Shown here: one piece after another, positions 1 to 9,215 of the stretch | Layout: every line of letters begins with the position of its first letter | Numbering within the stretch: position 1 is the stretch's first letter | Program-made: the position numbers and the translations under genes | Assembly (NCBI RefSeq): GCF_025244725.1 | Contig: NZ_CP104203.1 | Location: 2,852,001 to 2,916,000, forward strand | Direction of reading: 5' to 3' | DNA from: Chryseobacterium oranimense | GTDB lineage: Bacteria; Bacteroidota; Bacteroidia; Flavobacteriales; Weeksellaceae | DNA length: 64,000 bases | The notes under the pieces: generated by a model | Database searches by the model: none | The model's input: only the letters and a program-made list of their open reading frames with translations | What the model was told of the DNA's origin: nothing

Positions 1-1
1 T

Positions 2-211
2 CACCATATTATTGTTTACCCAAGAGTTTTTGAAGGCGAAAAGAAAGATTCCGAATACCTGCAGCATGAAAATATTTCTATGATTAAAGCTCCTGTGATT
101 GAACTTTCTGCCACAGAGATCAGAAATATGATCAGAGACGGAAAAAATGTACGTCCGATGCTTCCACCGGAAGTTTTTGATTATTTGGACGGAAGCAGTT
201 TTTATAAGTAA
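2..211 (+). CDS. nadD: nicotinate-nucleotide adenylyltransferase, C-terminal end (partial)
   Basis: Only the last 69 residues are present; the gene enters from the left edge in frame 2 and stops at 209-211. NadD transfers AMP from ATP to nicotinate mononucleotide in NAD synthesis. The tail carries the family motif SATEIRNMIRDGK (an ISST.IR..I..GK-type signature that contacts the nucleotide) followed by the usual PPEVFDYL terminus. The assignment rests on this C-terminal signature alone because the N-terminal HxGH motif lies outside the window. The next gene begins 6 bases downstream. Confidence 0.85.
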   Translation, partial: HHIIVYPRVFEGEKKDSEYLQHENISMIKAPVIELSATEIRNMIRDGKNVRPMLPPEVFDYLDGSSFYK

Positions 212-216
212 TTTAG

Positions 217-1020
217 ATGAAACCCTATTTATTTATAATTGTTTTCTTTTTTCAAAATTTTGCTTTGGGACAAACTATCCTAGATGAAGATTCTATTAGT
301 AGGCAAAAAGATTTGGAAGAGCGTGTAAGAATTTTTAAAGAGTCTATGAAAATCTATAATGAACTGTGTCACCAAGATTCTTTGAGAGCCAGTATTGATT
401 CTAAAACACAAAATAAGTATTTTATTTATAATATAGCTCCCGCTGGAAGTGACTTTCCTGCAAAAGAAGAATTGAGAGCTATTTTAGAAAAACATAATAT
501 TATCTGGGGAGGAATGGCTATGAACACTGATATACCCCACGCTTATACTCCCAATAAATGCTATAATAGTTTCATGAACACTTTTACAGAACAGAAGTTT
601 GGTGAAAATTTCATGGAAAATCTTGTACAGAAATCTCTATTAGAATACATTTATAAAAATCCCGCAATTATTTTCGAGCATAATGATCACCTCGATTGGA
701 TTTATGAAAATAACGATGCTATTGCAGACTCATTAATTAATAAGCTTTTCTTTAAAAGTTTTATTTATCCAAAAGGTTATAAAGCTTTAACTCAAAAAGA
801 ACAATCTTTTACTGAAGTAAATTTAGAATTAGATGAAACAACATATACTTTAAAACTTGAAAGTTTTAATCATCATATTGACAACAAACATAATGAGAAA
901 TTCATCCCTTATTTTGAAAAAGAGGTGAGTAAGTTTATTAAATCTCATAACTTTGTGCTTTCAAAAAGAGAGGTTTTATATAATGGTGTAAAAACACACT
1001 TTAAAATATATTATAAATAA
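217..1020 (+). CDS. secreted protein of unknown function (267 aa)
   Basis: I do not recognise this family. The first ~18 residues (MKPYLFIIVFFFQNFALGQ) form a typical Sec signal peptide with an AXGQ-like cleavage region, so the protein is probably periplasmic or exported. The rest is hydrophilic, rich in Asn, Lys, Phe and Tyr, with no further membrane segment and no obvious catalytic motif. It starts 6 bases after the nadD stop and ends 5 bases before the next gene, so the three genes may be co-transcribed. Its base composition is more AT-rich than that of nadD or the membrane protein that follows, which fits a lineage-specific or acquired gene. Confidence 0.6.
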   Translation: MKPYLFIIVFFFQNFALGQTILDEDSISRQKDLEERVRIFKESMKIYNELCHQDSLRASIDSKTQNKYFIYNIAPAGSDFPAKEELRAILEKHNIIWGGMAMNTDIPHAYTPNKCYNSFMNTFTEQKFGENFMENLVQKSLLEYIYKNPAIIFEHNDHLDWIYENNDAIADSLINKLFFKSFIYPKGYKALTQKEQSFTEVNLELDETTYTLKLESFNHHIDNKHNEKFIPYFEKEVSKFIKSHNFVLSKREVLYNGVKTHFKIYYK

Positions 1021-1025
1021 CTGTA

Positions 1026-1364
1026 ATGGAATTCTTCGAAAAATTTTTCTCAAAATATCCTCAGGAAAAGGTCATCAAATGGTTTAAGCTGATTTGTCTG
1101 GCTGAAGCGGTTTCGTGGTTTTTCCTATTCACAGCGATGACCTGGATACGTATTGATCCGGAAGGAGTTCTCCCGATTGTTTATATCAGTACTATCGGCA
1201 GCATCCACGGTTTTTTCTTTACACTGTACCTGATATTTCTTCCTGCCATAAGAAAAATATATGAATGGGATGACGAAGACAGCGTTTTTGCTTTAATTGC
1301 CGCATTTTTCCCGTTTGCCACCATTTGGATAGACAAACAATTGGCCCGATTCGACAGGGAGTAA
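1026..1364 (+). CDS. DUF3817-type integral membrane protein (112 aa)
   Basis: Small inner membrane protein with three hydrophobic segments (about residues 20-38, 50-72 and 86-101). The layout LAEAVSWFFLFTAM ... IHGFFFTLYLIF ... FFPFATIWIDKQL matches the DUF3817/YdzA family: an LAE..S motif in the first helix, IHG in the second, and PFGTF.D-like residues near the end. The biochemical role of the family is unknown. It closes the small run that follows nadD; a strong hairpin terminator starts about a dozen bases after its stop codon. Confidence 0.75.
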   Translation: MEFFEKFFSKYPQEKVIKWFKLICLAEAVSWFFLFTAMTWIRIDPEGVLPIVYISTIGSIHGFFFTLYLIFLPAIRKIYEWDDEDSVFALIAAFFPFATIWIDKQLARFDRE

Positions 1365-1376
1365 CAATATAACATC

Positions 1377-1403
1377 AAAAAGGACCGGAATGGTCCTTTT
1401 TTA
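1377..1403 (+). terminator. intrinsic terminator after the DUF3817 gene
   Basis: AAAAAGGACC, a five-base loop and GGTCCTTTTT form a 10-bp stem that ends in a T run. It is symmetrical enough to act in both directions, but only the plus-strand gene precedes it. Confidence 0.85.
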
Positions 1404-1578
1404 TTTAAATGATATCCTGTATAAATATCTTATTCCATCACCCTCTTTATTAAATTTCCTCCTCACTTCTTTTAAATTTAGACCAAATTTTAATCTTCGG
1501 TGTAACAAAATCTCTTATTGAATTGTCTAATTAGAGAAAGTTAAAGATAAACTGAAATTTTAAACTAAAATTTTATTA

Positions 1579-1591
1579 ACTGATAATCAGT
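1579..1591. promoter_or_regulatory. 13-bp palindrome, candidate operator
   Basis: ACTGAT-A-ATCAGT is a perfect palindrome around one central base, about 40 bases upstream of the -33 element of the outer membrane gene promoter. This position fits an activator site. A related CTGATAATCA string occurs at 62589-62600 ahead of another membrane gene. No regulator can be named. Confidence 0.35.
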
Positions 1592-1630
1592 AATTTAAAT
1601 TTAATTTAAAAACATTTTAAGTACTTTGTA

Positions 1631-1662
1631 TTGCATGATACTATTTTTATTATATATCTTTG
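1631..1662 (+). promoter_or_regulatory. promoter for the tandem outer membrane genes
   Basis: TTG at 1631-1633, a 21-base spacer and TATCTTTG at 1655-1662. This matches the Bacteroidota consensus TTG / TAnnTTTG. The expected start of transcription is near 1669, giving a leader of about 47 bases. Confidence 0.7.
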
Positions 1663-1715
1663 CTATGTTAAATAATAACAAATACAAGCTATTAAACAAC
1701 TAAAATAAAATAATC

Positions 1716-3947
1716 ATGAAAACTCAAATCTTTATTGCCGCCTTATTTTTCAGCGGACTGGCAGCTGCCCAGCAGTCAAAAGATACCCTGAAAGTAAAAA
1801 ACATTGAAGCTGTCAATATCAAGAAACAGGTTTTCAAAAAACAGAGTGACCGTTTCATTTACGATGTAGCTTCTTCCCCGATCGCAAAGGGAACGAATAC
1901 CTTCAATCTCCTGAAACAAACTCCAATGATTTCAAGTATCGACGGAAAATCATTGAAGATCATGGGAAAATCTGATGTCGTGGTTTACATCAACAACAAA
2001 AAAACCAATATGGATGCTGAGGCTCTTATAGAAATGCTGAAAGGAACTCCATCTGAGGATATCCAGAAAATTGAAGTGATTACTACGCCGGGAAGTGAAT
2101 TCCAGGTAGAATCCAATGAAGGCGTCATCAACATTGTGATGAAAAAGAAAAAAAATGACGGCTACAACGGAACCCTGAAAATGAATAACGAACAGGCTTA
2201 CTACAATAATCCTTCCGCAGGAGCTTCGTTTAATTTCAGAAAAAACAAATGGTCTGTGAACTCCAATTTCAATACAGGAAGCTGGACAGACAGAGAAAGA
2301 TATACGCTTTCCAACGGAGATTCCACTTTCAGAAATGAATCTTTAGGGTACAATGATGATCCTAATAAAAATGTAGGCGGAAGCGTAAATATTGATTATG
2401 AAATTAATAAGAATCACAGTTTAGGGTTTACGTATAATATGAGATACAATAAGAGTTTTAATTCTATTCTTGATGTAACAAACTGGCAGAATGGGACTCT
2501 TGTCAACAGAACCATCAACAACGAGAATGCCCAGACAAGAAACCACTCTTTTAACCTGAACTACGAAATAAAAACAGATTCTATCGGCAGCAAACTTACT
2601 TCCAATATCTCTTATTTATGGTTCAACAGGGATAAGATGAGCATCAACGAAAGCTTCCCATTAAATAATGATCCTAAGAACGAATACAGTGCTTTACAGC
2701 AGTCGGTACCGCAGATCATCAATAATTATGCAGCGAATATCGACTATCTGAAGAAAACTTCCAAAGGCAGCACATGGCTGATGGGACTGAGCTATAATCA
2801 CACGAATACAGATAATGATACCAGACAGGACGATATTGTAGATCATGTGATCATTAATGATGTCAACCAAACGAATCACTTTATTTATAAGGAAAGAATC
2901 CTGGGGGCTTATCTTACTTATGAAAGAAAATTGAGCGAAAAGTTTTCGGGTAAAGTGGGCGCCCGCTATGAAATGACGAGAAGCAGCGGCGAAATTCTGG
3001 ATAAAACAAGTTTTGACAGAAACTATAATAACCTTCTTCCCTATCTCAATTTGAATTACGCCATCAATTCAGATCATAATCTTAGCTACAGCTTCTCCAG
3101 CAGGATCAGAAGACCTAGATTCTGGGAACTGAATCCTTCGAGAACCTATTTTACCCCTAATAATTATACTCAGAATAATCCGTTCGTACTGGCTTCCAAG
3201 TTTTACAATCAGGAAATCAGCTACATGTATAAAAACGCATTTTTTGCCAATCTGAGCTTTAATTATGTAGAGGATGCTTCCAACCAGATACCGCTTCAGG
3301 GAACAGTAACCAAGCCGGAAAAAGATGCCAACGGAAATCCTGTGATGGTTACCACCAAATTCTTAAGATATATCAGAACCAATTATGGAAATAACAAGCA
3401 GCTGGGACTGACCCTCGGAATGAACAAATCCTGGTTCAAAGAGATCTGGACAACCAATTATTCTGTGAATTTAGGATACAGCATCTATAAAGGAACCGTA
3501 TCTGAAGATCCTACTTCGGTTCCGGTTCCGGGACAAATAGAGGTAGTGAATCCTTATGTAATTGATTTCAAAAACTTTAATATATCCGGTAATATCAATA
3601 ATACCATTCGTCTTTCTTCGAATAAAGACTGGTTCTTAGGAGTAAATTATTACTATGGAAGCAAGGTAAAGATTGAAAGCGGAACTCTGGGAGTAAGACA
3701 GAGCTTTGATGTAAGCTTAAAAAAAATCATGGGAAACTGGACGTTTGTAGCGGAAGTATATGATCTGTTTAACCAGAATTTCACCAACATTCAAGGTATA
3801 CAGCCTAACGGAAGCTATAACAATGTTGTCAGCTTTGAATATCCGAGAATTCTGAACATCGGGGTGACCTACAACTTCGGAAACCAAAAACTGAAAAAGG
3901 CGAGAGAAATGAAATCGGCGAACGATGCCATAAAATCAAGGACATAA
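1716..3947 (+). CDS. TonB-receptor-like outer membrane beta-barrel protein (743 aa), copy 1
   Basis: Outer membrane protein of the OMP_b-brl_3 type (TonB-dependent-receptor fold). A signal peptide (residues 1-18, ending LAAAQQ) is followed directly by a plug-like domain at about 40-145 containing FNLLKQTPM, VVVYINNKK and IEVITTPGSEFQVE, then a long barrel of alternating aromatic and polar strands ending GVTYNFGNQKLKK. The N-terminal carboxypeptidase-regulatory-like domain common in this family is absent, as is an obvious TonB box. The substrate is unknown. It is the first gene of a pair with the very similar gene 46 bases downstream; both end in the same DAIKSRT tail, which projects beyond the last strand. 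A clear promoter lies upstream. Confidence 0.85.
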   Translation: MKTQIFIAALFFSGLAAAQQSKDTLKVKNIEAVNIKKQVFKKQSDRFIYDVASSPIAKGTNTFNLLKQTPMISSIDGKSLKIMGKSDVVVYINNKKTNMDAEALIEMLKGTPSEDIQKIEVITTPGSEFQVESNEGVINIVMKKKKNDGYNGTLKMNNEQAYYNNPSAGASFNFRKNKWSVNSNFNTGSWTDRERYTLSNGDSTFRNESLGYNDDPNKNVGGSVNIDYEINKNHSLGFTYNMRYNKSFNSILDVTNWQNGTLVNRTINNENAQTRNHSFNLNYEIKTDSIGSKLTSNISYLWFNRDKMSINESFPLNNDPKNEYSALQQSVPQIINNYAANIDYLKKTSKGSTWLMGLSYNHTNTDNDTRQDDIVDHVIINDVNQTNHFIYKERILGAYLTYERKLSEKFSGKVGARYEMTRSSGEILDKTSFDRNYNNLLPYLNLNYAINSDHNLSYSFSSRIRRPRFWELNPSRTYFTPNNYTQNNPFVLASKFYNQEISYMYKNAFFANLSFNYVEDASNQIPLQGTVTKPEKDANGNPVMVTTKFLRYIRTNYGNNKQLGLTLGMNKSWFKEIWTTNYSVNLGYSIYKGTVSEDPTSVPVPGQIEVVNPYVIDFKNFNISGNINNTIRLSSNKDWFLGVNYYYGSKVKIESGTLGVRQSFDVSLKKIMGNWTFVAEVYDLFNQNFTNIQGIQPNGSYNNVVSFEYPRILNIGVTYNFGNQKLKKAREMKSANDAIKSRT

Positions 3948-3993
3948 ACACCATAAAATTTACAATCACAGCCACACTTAAATAAGAAGAATC

Positions 3994-6294
3994 ATGAAAA
4001 AGATCATCATATTGGCCGCAGCCATCTCAGGAAGCGTAGTTTTTGCTCAGGAGAAAAAATCCGACACTGTAAAAACAAAATCCATAGAAGGAATTACTAT
4101 CACCAAGCAGGTATTTAAAAAGCAAAGCGACCGTTTTGTATACGACGTTGCAGCTTCCCCGGTAGCTAAAGGAAATACCACTTTTGACCTGTTGAAACAG
4201 ACTCCTCTTCTTTCTTCAACAGATGATAAGACATTAAAGATTGCCGGGAAAAATAATGCCCTGATCTATATCAACGGAAGAAAAACCAATATGGATGCCG
4301 AATCCCTGGTTCAGTTCCTGAAAAATACACCGGCAGAAAATATCCAGAAGATTGAAGTAATTACGGTTCCCGGAAGTGAGTATCAGGTGGAATCTTCGGA
4401 TGGGATCATCAATATCGTTTTAAAGAAAAAAATGAGCGACGGCCTGAGCGGAAACATGAGGATGTCCAATTCACAAAACAAATACAATGCAAGCTCAGCA
4501 GCCTTTTCCGTCAATTACAGAAAAGATAAACTGGGAATCAGCGCCAATCTTAACGGCGGTGAAAGTATAGAGGCACAAACCTATACGTTAAGAAACGGAA
4601 ACAGCCTTTCTTCCAACGAGTCCAAAGGAGACATCAATGATCCGAATAAAAATTTAGGCGGTTACCTCAACATTGATTATCAGCTTACAGACAACAGCAA
4701 CCTGGCACTAACATGGAACACCTGGGCCAACAGAAGCTATAATTCTACCGTAGATCTGTACAATACCGTCCGTTCCTATGATGCAGACAGCAAAGATTAT
4801 ATATATAATTATAGCAATTCAAAGAATAACGAGAATACCCGCTCTTACAACAACTCATTGAACCTGAACTATGAGCTTAAAACAGATTCTTTAGGAAGTA
4901 AATTAAACCTTAATGCCGCTTATCTGAATTATAAGAGATTTCAATATACCGATAACAGAACTCTTCTTCCGGATACTTACGGAAATTATTCTCTGCTGGG
5001 CAGACAGGTGATCCAGGACCTGCCTCAGATTATTAATAACTTTTCGGGAATGGCCGACTATATTCAAAAGTTTAAAAATGATTTCACTGTATCTGTAGGA
5101 GGTAATTATAACAAAACCAAAACAGACAACGATACTAAAAACTATACCTATGAATTCGATAAAAATGGTCAACTGGTAAAACAAAAACCGGAACCGAATC
5201 ATTTTATCTATGATGAAAGTATTTACGGGGTTTATTTAACGCTTGAAAAAAAGTTCTCTGATAAGTTTTCAGGGAAAGTAGGAACCAGATATGAAATCAC
5301 ACACAGTTTAGGAACTTCAGATAATGCTCCAACTGCCGATCTGCAGAAGATAGAGAGAAATTATAACAATCTTTTACCTTACCTGAGCCTGAATTACGCA
5401 ATCAATGATAAAAACAATATTTCCTATGCATTTTCAAGCAGAATGAGAAGACCTAGCTTCTGGGAAATAAACCCGGTAAGAAATATTTTGACTGAGGATA
5501 ATTATACACAGAACAATCCTTTTGTAAAAGCGTCTTCTACCTACAACCAGGAGCTTACGTATATGTACAAAAATTCATATTTCCTGATTTTAAATCATTC
5601 CTATTTTAAAGATGTGATCACACAGGTTCCTTTGCAGAGAGATATTCTGAAACCGAGAATTGATGCACAGGGAAATCCTGTCCTTGATCCGAACGGACAG
5701 CCAATTATGGATCCACACACCCAATTGAGGTACATCCGTACTAATTTTGGAGACAAGCAGGAGATGTCTGCAATGGTAGGAATACAAAAATCTTTCTTCA
5801 AACAATACTGGACAACTAATTTTAATATTGGTGTGCAGCATAATATCAACAACGGAAGCTTAAGTATAGATCCTACTTCGGGAGATGTTTTCCCGACTTA
5901 TGAAAACAAAAGAAAGTCAACAAGCATTATTATTCAGACGAACAATACCATTCGTCTGGATAAAAAGAAAACATGGTTTGCCGGAGTTAATTACTTCTTT
6001 GTAGACAAGCAGCAGATTGAGCTTGGAGTATTAAGGAACCTTATGAGCCTGGATCTTAGCCTTAAAAAAATCTGGAACGAATGGACATTTGCCCTGAATG
6101 TAAATGATGTATTAAAAACCAATATCATCGAAATTGAAGATTACCAGGACAACGGAAACTATAACTATATCCACCAGAACAGATATAACAGAGGTATGAC
6201 GCTAAGCATTACCTACAATTTCGGAAACCAGAAAGTGAAAAAGGTAAGAGACATCGAAGGCGCTTCCGACGCTATTAAAAGCAGAACAAGATAG
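3994..6294 (+). CDS. TonB-receptor-like outer membrane beta-barrel protein (766 aa), copy 2
   Basis: A paralogue of the preceding gene along its whole length, with the same order: signal peptide (residues 1-18, ending VVFAQE), shared segment KQVFKKQSDRF, plug-like domain with FDLLKQTPL and IEVITVPGSEYQVE, then a barrel with shared landmarks (YNNLLPYLSLNYAI, SSRMRRPSFWEINP) and the same SDAIKSRTR tail. It is 23 residues longer, mostly through loop insertions, including a PRIDAQGNPVLDPNGQP stretch in an extracellular-type loop. The 46-base gap has no terminator, so the two are probably one transcript. Tandem duplication followed by loop divergence suggests related but distinct ligands; this is inference. 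Confidence 0.85.
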   Translation: MKKIIILAAAISGSVVFAQEKKSDTVKTKSIEGITITKQVFKKQSDRFVYDVAASPVAKGNTTFDLLKQTPLLSSTDDKTLKIAGKNNALIYINGRKTNMDAESLVQFLKNTPAENIQKIEVITVPGSEYQVESSDGIINIVLKKKMSDGLSGNMRMSNSQNKYNASSAAFSVNYRKDKLGISANLNGGESIEAQTYTLRNGNSLSSNESKGDINDPNKNLGGYLNIDYQLTDNSNLALTWNTWANRSYNSTVDLYNTVRSYDADSKDYIYNYSNSKNNENTRSYNNSLNLNYELKTDSLGSKLNLNAAYLNYKRFQYTDNRTLLPDTYGNYSLLGRQVIQDLPQIINNFSGMADYIQKFKNDFTVSVGGNYNKTKTDNDTKNYTYEFDKNGQLVKQKPEPNHFIYDESIYGVYLTLEKKFSDKFSGKVGTRYEITHSLGTSDNAPTADLQKIERNYNNLLPYLSLNYAINDKNNISYAFSSRMRRPSFWEINPVRNILTEDNYTQNNPFVKASSTYNQELTYMYKNSYFLILNHSYFKDVITQVPLQRDILKPRIDAQGNPVLDPNGQPIMDPHTQLRYIRTNFGDKQEMSAMVGIQKSFFKQYWTTNFNIGVQHNINNGSLSIDPTSGDVFPTYENKRKSTSIIIQTNNTIRLDKKKTWFAGVNYFFVDKQQIELGVLRNLMSLDLSLKKIWNEWTFALNVNDVLKTNIIEIEDYQDNGNYNYIHQNRYNRGMTLSITYNFGNQKVKKVRDIEGASDAIKSRTR

Positions 6295-6332
6295 AACAAT
6301 CATTTCTTCATATTCAATTATTTTTTGTGGTA

Positions 6333-6361
6333 AAGCCCGCCGGAATTTCCGGCGGGTTTTT
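6333..6361 (+). terminator. strong intrinsic terminator after the tandem outer membrane genes
   Basis: CCCGCCGGAA and TTCCGGCGGG (6336-6345 and 6347-6356) form a perfect GC-rich inverted repeat followed by TTTTTT. Confidence 0.92.
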
Positions 6362-6363
6362 CC

Positions 6364-6371
6364 TATCTTTA
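6364..6371 (+). promoter_or_regulatory. -7 box immediately before the esterase start
   Basis: TATCTTTA matches TAnnTTTG at all but the last base and ends 5 bases before the ATG at 6377. If active it would start transcription at or next to that ATG, giving a leaderless mRNA. It overlaps the other possible ATG at 6371, which argues for 6377 as the true start. Confidence 0.4.
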
Positions 6372-6376
6372 TGAGT

Positions 6377-7258
6377 ATGAATAAAAGTTTTGTAACATTT
6401 CTATCCTTTCTTTTAGTATGCTTTCTCTGGACAGGCTGTAAAGAAAAAACAGTCAAGCTTGGAGAAAACACTTCTTTTAATGTAGAGGAAAACGTCTCTT
6501 ACGGAAATGATGCTGAACAAAAACTGGATCTTTATACTCCTGAAAACAGAGATTCAATAAAAGGAATCTTTGTGATGATTCACGGAGGAGGCTGGAGAGG
6601 CGGAGACAAATCGAATCTGACATTTTTTGCCCTTTCAATGATGAAGAAATTTCCGGATTATGTTTTTGCCAATATGAATTACAGACTGGCAAATGATCAC
6701 TCCTTTATTCTCCCCAATCAGACAAATGACATTGACAGTGCTTTAGATATATTGGTTAAAAAATCTGCGGAAATGAAGTTTAAGCCTGAATTTATTTTGC
6801 TTGGAAATAGTGCCGGCGCCCATTTATCAATGTTATACGGATATAACAGCATTTTTGATGATAAGCACAGAACAAAGGTCAAGGCTATTGTAAATATTGT
6901 AGGACCCACAGATTTAAACAGTAATGATTTCAGAAAATATTCCGACTATTCTTTTGTTGAAAAGCATATGATTGATTCCTCAAAACCAACTCCAACAGAT
7001 ATCACCAGTTCAGATATTGCTAATCCTGTTTTCTGGATCAGTGAAACTTCTCCGCCCACAATTTCTTATTATGGAAACAGAGATCAGGTTATTCCTTTAT
7101 CCCAAATGAAAAAACTGGATTCCACTTTGATTCGGAGAAAAGTTAAGCATGAAACTTATGAATTCAATGGCGGTCATCTGGATTGGGATAAAACCCCGAA
7201 TGATCAATTCCTGATTGATAAAATTGATGCGTTCATCAAACAGCTGGAGAAAAAATAA
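6377..7258 (+). CDS. alpha/beta hydrolase lipoprotein (carboxylesterase-like)
   Basis: Probable esterase anchored to the envelope. Starting at 6377, residues 1-20 form a lipoprotein signal with lipobox FLWTGC. The hydrolase domain has the oxyanion-hole motif HGGGW (IHGGGWRGGDKS), the nucleophile elbow GNSAGAH, an acid residue in YYGNRDQVIP and a C-terminal histidine in GGHLDW, so the full Ser-Asp-His triad is present. This is the BD-FAE/HSL-like arrangement; the substrate (acetylated sugar, ferulate or other ester) cannot be told. An in-frame ATG at 6371 is also possible, but the -7-like box overlaps it. The gene stands alone between two terminators, and the downstream hairpin starts inside its own stop region. 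Confidence 0.82.
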   Translation: MNKSFVTFLSFLLVCFLWTGCKEKTVKLGENTSFNVEENVSYGNDAEQKLDLYTPENRDSIKGIFVMIHGGGWRGGDKSNLTFFALSMMKKFPDYVFANMNYRLANDHSFILPNQTNDIDSALDILVKKSAEMKFKPEFILLGNSAGAHLSMLYGYNSIFDDKHRTKVKAIVNIVGPTDLNSNDFRKYSDYSFVEKHMIDSSKPTPTDITSSDIANPVFWISETSPPTISYYGNRDQVIPLSQMKKLDSTLIRRKVKHETYEFNGGHLDWDKTPNDQFLIDKIDAFIKQLEKK

Positions 7259-7283
7259 ACGCTTTGATAACCTCAAAGCGTTT
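7257..7283 (+). terminator. terminator overlapping the esterase stop codon
   Basis: AAACGCTTTGA, loop TAACC and TCAAAGCGTTT make a perfect 11-bp stem. The left arm begins inside the TAA stop (7256-7258). The T tract after it is short. Confidence 0.7.
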
Positions 7284-7437
7284 ATATGTAATATTATTCT
7301 AAATCAGCTTCATCAATCAATTTGAAAAATTGATTCTTCTTTGCTCTCTGAAATCTAACGGAAGAAAATAAATCTTTGCGTTAAAAAATTCTCCCAGATT
7401 GAGCTGATATCGCAGATTCTTAACTTCTAGTACTTTA

Positions 7438-9198
7438 TTATTCAGACTTTACGATTTCCGTTCTTTCCGAAATTCCATTGGCATTGAAAGCTTCGATCTG
7501 GAAATAGTAAGCATCGGTTCTATCCGCTCCGGTGAAAAAATATTCATTTTTGCCATATACCATGATGCTTCCGTATAATTTATCCGGAGATTTACCCCAA
7601 TAGATCACATAGCCGTCTGCATCCTGGTTCTGCTGCCATTTCATCCAGATGCTTCTTCTTTCCCCATATTTTTTAGGATCTGCTCTCAAAGGGACAAATC
7701 CTTCTATCTTTTTGGGCTTTTCTCCCGCTCCTTTTCCAAACACTCTGAAACCGCTTAATGCAAATTTTCCGGTAGGCATTTTAAGGTTTTCCATTTTCAG
7801 GAAACGGGCTTTGGCTGGTTTTTCCAGTTCAACATAATCGTGGGGAACGTCTTTCGTATTTTTGCTTTTATCAACAACTACTGTCCATTTTTTTCCGTCA
7901 TTTGAACCGTAGATCTTATACTGATGCATTTTGCCCAAGGTTTTCCCCATAAATTCAGCATCCTGATCCGCATAATTGATCTGAATGGCATTGATAGTGG
8001 AAACCTCCCCAAGATCTGTCTGGAACCATTCTCCTGAATCGCCTGTTTTTGCGCTCCAATAGGTCTTAATATCCTCATCCACCGCCAAATTCGGCTGATA
8101 TCCTCCTAATGTAGAGGAAACCTGAACAGGCTTGTTGTAATTTAACAGCATCCAGCCTGCAAAAAGACCTTTTGAAAAATCTTTTCCCTGTGCATACTGC
8201 GGAAGGAAGGTCGGATAATCTCCATAGGCTGTATTGGTATACATCACATCATCTTTATCAAATCCTGCCGGCCAGATTCCAAGCCTTCTTTCAAAATTGT
8301 TTTTAGTGGAAATGAAAATGGTTGAAACATGCCACCAGTTTTTGTAATTGTCTTCAAAAGTTGCTCCGTGCCCTGCTCCTCTTGCAAAACCTCCGGGTTT
8401 ATAGGAAAAAGGATTGTGCTGCTGATACTCGAAACCTTCCAGAGGATTTTTGCTGACATACACTCCGTCAGAATATCCACTGAATTCAGTGGCGGGAGCT
8501 CCGTACTGCATATAATATTTTCCATTGTGTTTGGTCATCCAGGCCCCTTCTACAAATGGTTGGAGAAAAACATTATCATTATATTCCCCGAACCTTTCCC
8601 AGCCGTGGTCTTCAGGCTTAAGTTTTATAATGGGTTTCACAAAGCCTTCCGACTGCAGGTTTTTAACCTTTACTTCGGTTCCCAGCAACGGCCATTCATT
8701 ACTGGATCCCCAGTACAGATACAATTTATTTTTATCCTCATCATAATGGAATGCAGGATCCCATGCGCCAACTTTTAAGGTGTCCACCGCTATTTTCCAG
8801 TCGTCTTTGGTAGGATTGGTACTTTTCCAGATCGGGAAATCCTGTTCCCAGGTAGATCCGTAAACATATAGGGTATCTTTCATGGCCCAAACTGCCGGAG
8901 CATTCAGATCATGGATGTATTTATTATCTCTCAGAAACTTTCTTTTCACAAACTTCCAGTCCAGCATATCATCGCTGTACCAGTATCCTTCCTGGTTGGT
9001 GGAGAAAAGGAATAGCTTATTTTTAAAATTTACGATTACCGGATCGGCCGTAGCCCTGTGTTTCCCTTGTTTTGAGAACACTTCGAAAGGAGTATATCCA
9101 TAGTCGATATTAATAGGGTTACAAAATGTTTTCTGCTGGGCACCAATGCATATTCCCAGCAAAACAGCGAATGATAAAAAGTACTGCTGTATCTTCAT
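7438..9198 (-). CDS. secreted GH43-like glycosidase with discoidin and FN3 domains (586 aa)
   Basis: Exported polysaccharide-degrading enzyme. Signal peptide at residues 1-20 (ICIGAQQ). The five-bladed propeller of the GH43 group spans roughly 45-340, with the expected catalytic set: Asp52 in ATADPVIV, Asp147 in AWDPAFHY and Glu217 in VEGAWMTKHNGKYYM. A discoidin-type (F5/8 type C) carbohydrate-binding domain follows at about 355-490 (STLGGYQPNLAVDEDIKTYW ... RFLKMENLKMP), then a fibronectin type III module to the end. Substrate specificity (arabinan, xylan or other) is not readable from the sequence. It is monocistronic on the minus strand, with its own promoter upstream. Confidence 0.85.
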   Translation of the reverse strand: MKIQQYFLSFAVLLGICIGAQQKTFCNPINIDYGYTPFEVFSKQGKHRATADPVIVNFKNKLFLFSTNQEGYWYSDDMLDWKFVKRKFLRDNKYIHDLNAPAVWAMKDTLYVYGSTWEQDFPIWKSTNPTKDDWKIAVDTLKVGAWDPAFHYDEDKNKLYLYWGSSNEWPLLGTEVKVKNLQSEGFVKPIIKLKPEDHGWERFGEYNDNVFLQPFVEGAWMTKHNGKYYMQYGAPATEFSGYSDGVYVSKNPLEGFEYQQHNPFSYKPGGFARGAGHGATFEDNYKNWWHVSTIFISTKNNFERRLGIWPAGFDKDDVMYTNTAYGDYPTFLPQYAQGKDFSKGLFAGWMLLNYNKPVQVSSTLGGYQPNLAVDEDIKTYWSAKTGDSGEWFQTDLGEVSTINAIQINYADQDAEFMGKTLGKMHQYKIYGSNDGKKWTVVVDKSKNTKDVPHDYVELEKPAKARFLKMENLKMPTGKFALSGFRVFGKGAGEKPKKIEGFVPLRADPKKYGERRSIWMKWQQNQDADGYVIYWGKSPDKLYGSIMVYGKNEYFFTGADRTDAYYFQIEAFNANGISERTEIVKSE

Positions 9199-9215
9199 AA
9201 TTTTTGCTTAAGTCA

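Larger units (their letters stand above)
1404..1715. other. AT-rich intergenic region ahead of the tandem outer membrane genes
   Basis: About 310 bases without a gene. It contains an uninterrupted palindrome ACTGAT-A-ATCAGT (1579-1591) and a good Bacteroidota-type promoter at 1631-1662. I see no ORF with coding character and no tRNA-like fold. Confidence 0.6.

Noticed and set aside
8329-8778. 149-codon open frame on the plus strand inside the GH43-like gene
   Set aside because: Antisense to a gene with full domain evidence; composition is that of a shadow frame, with no start context and no recognisable motif.
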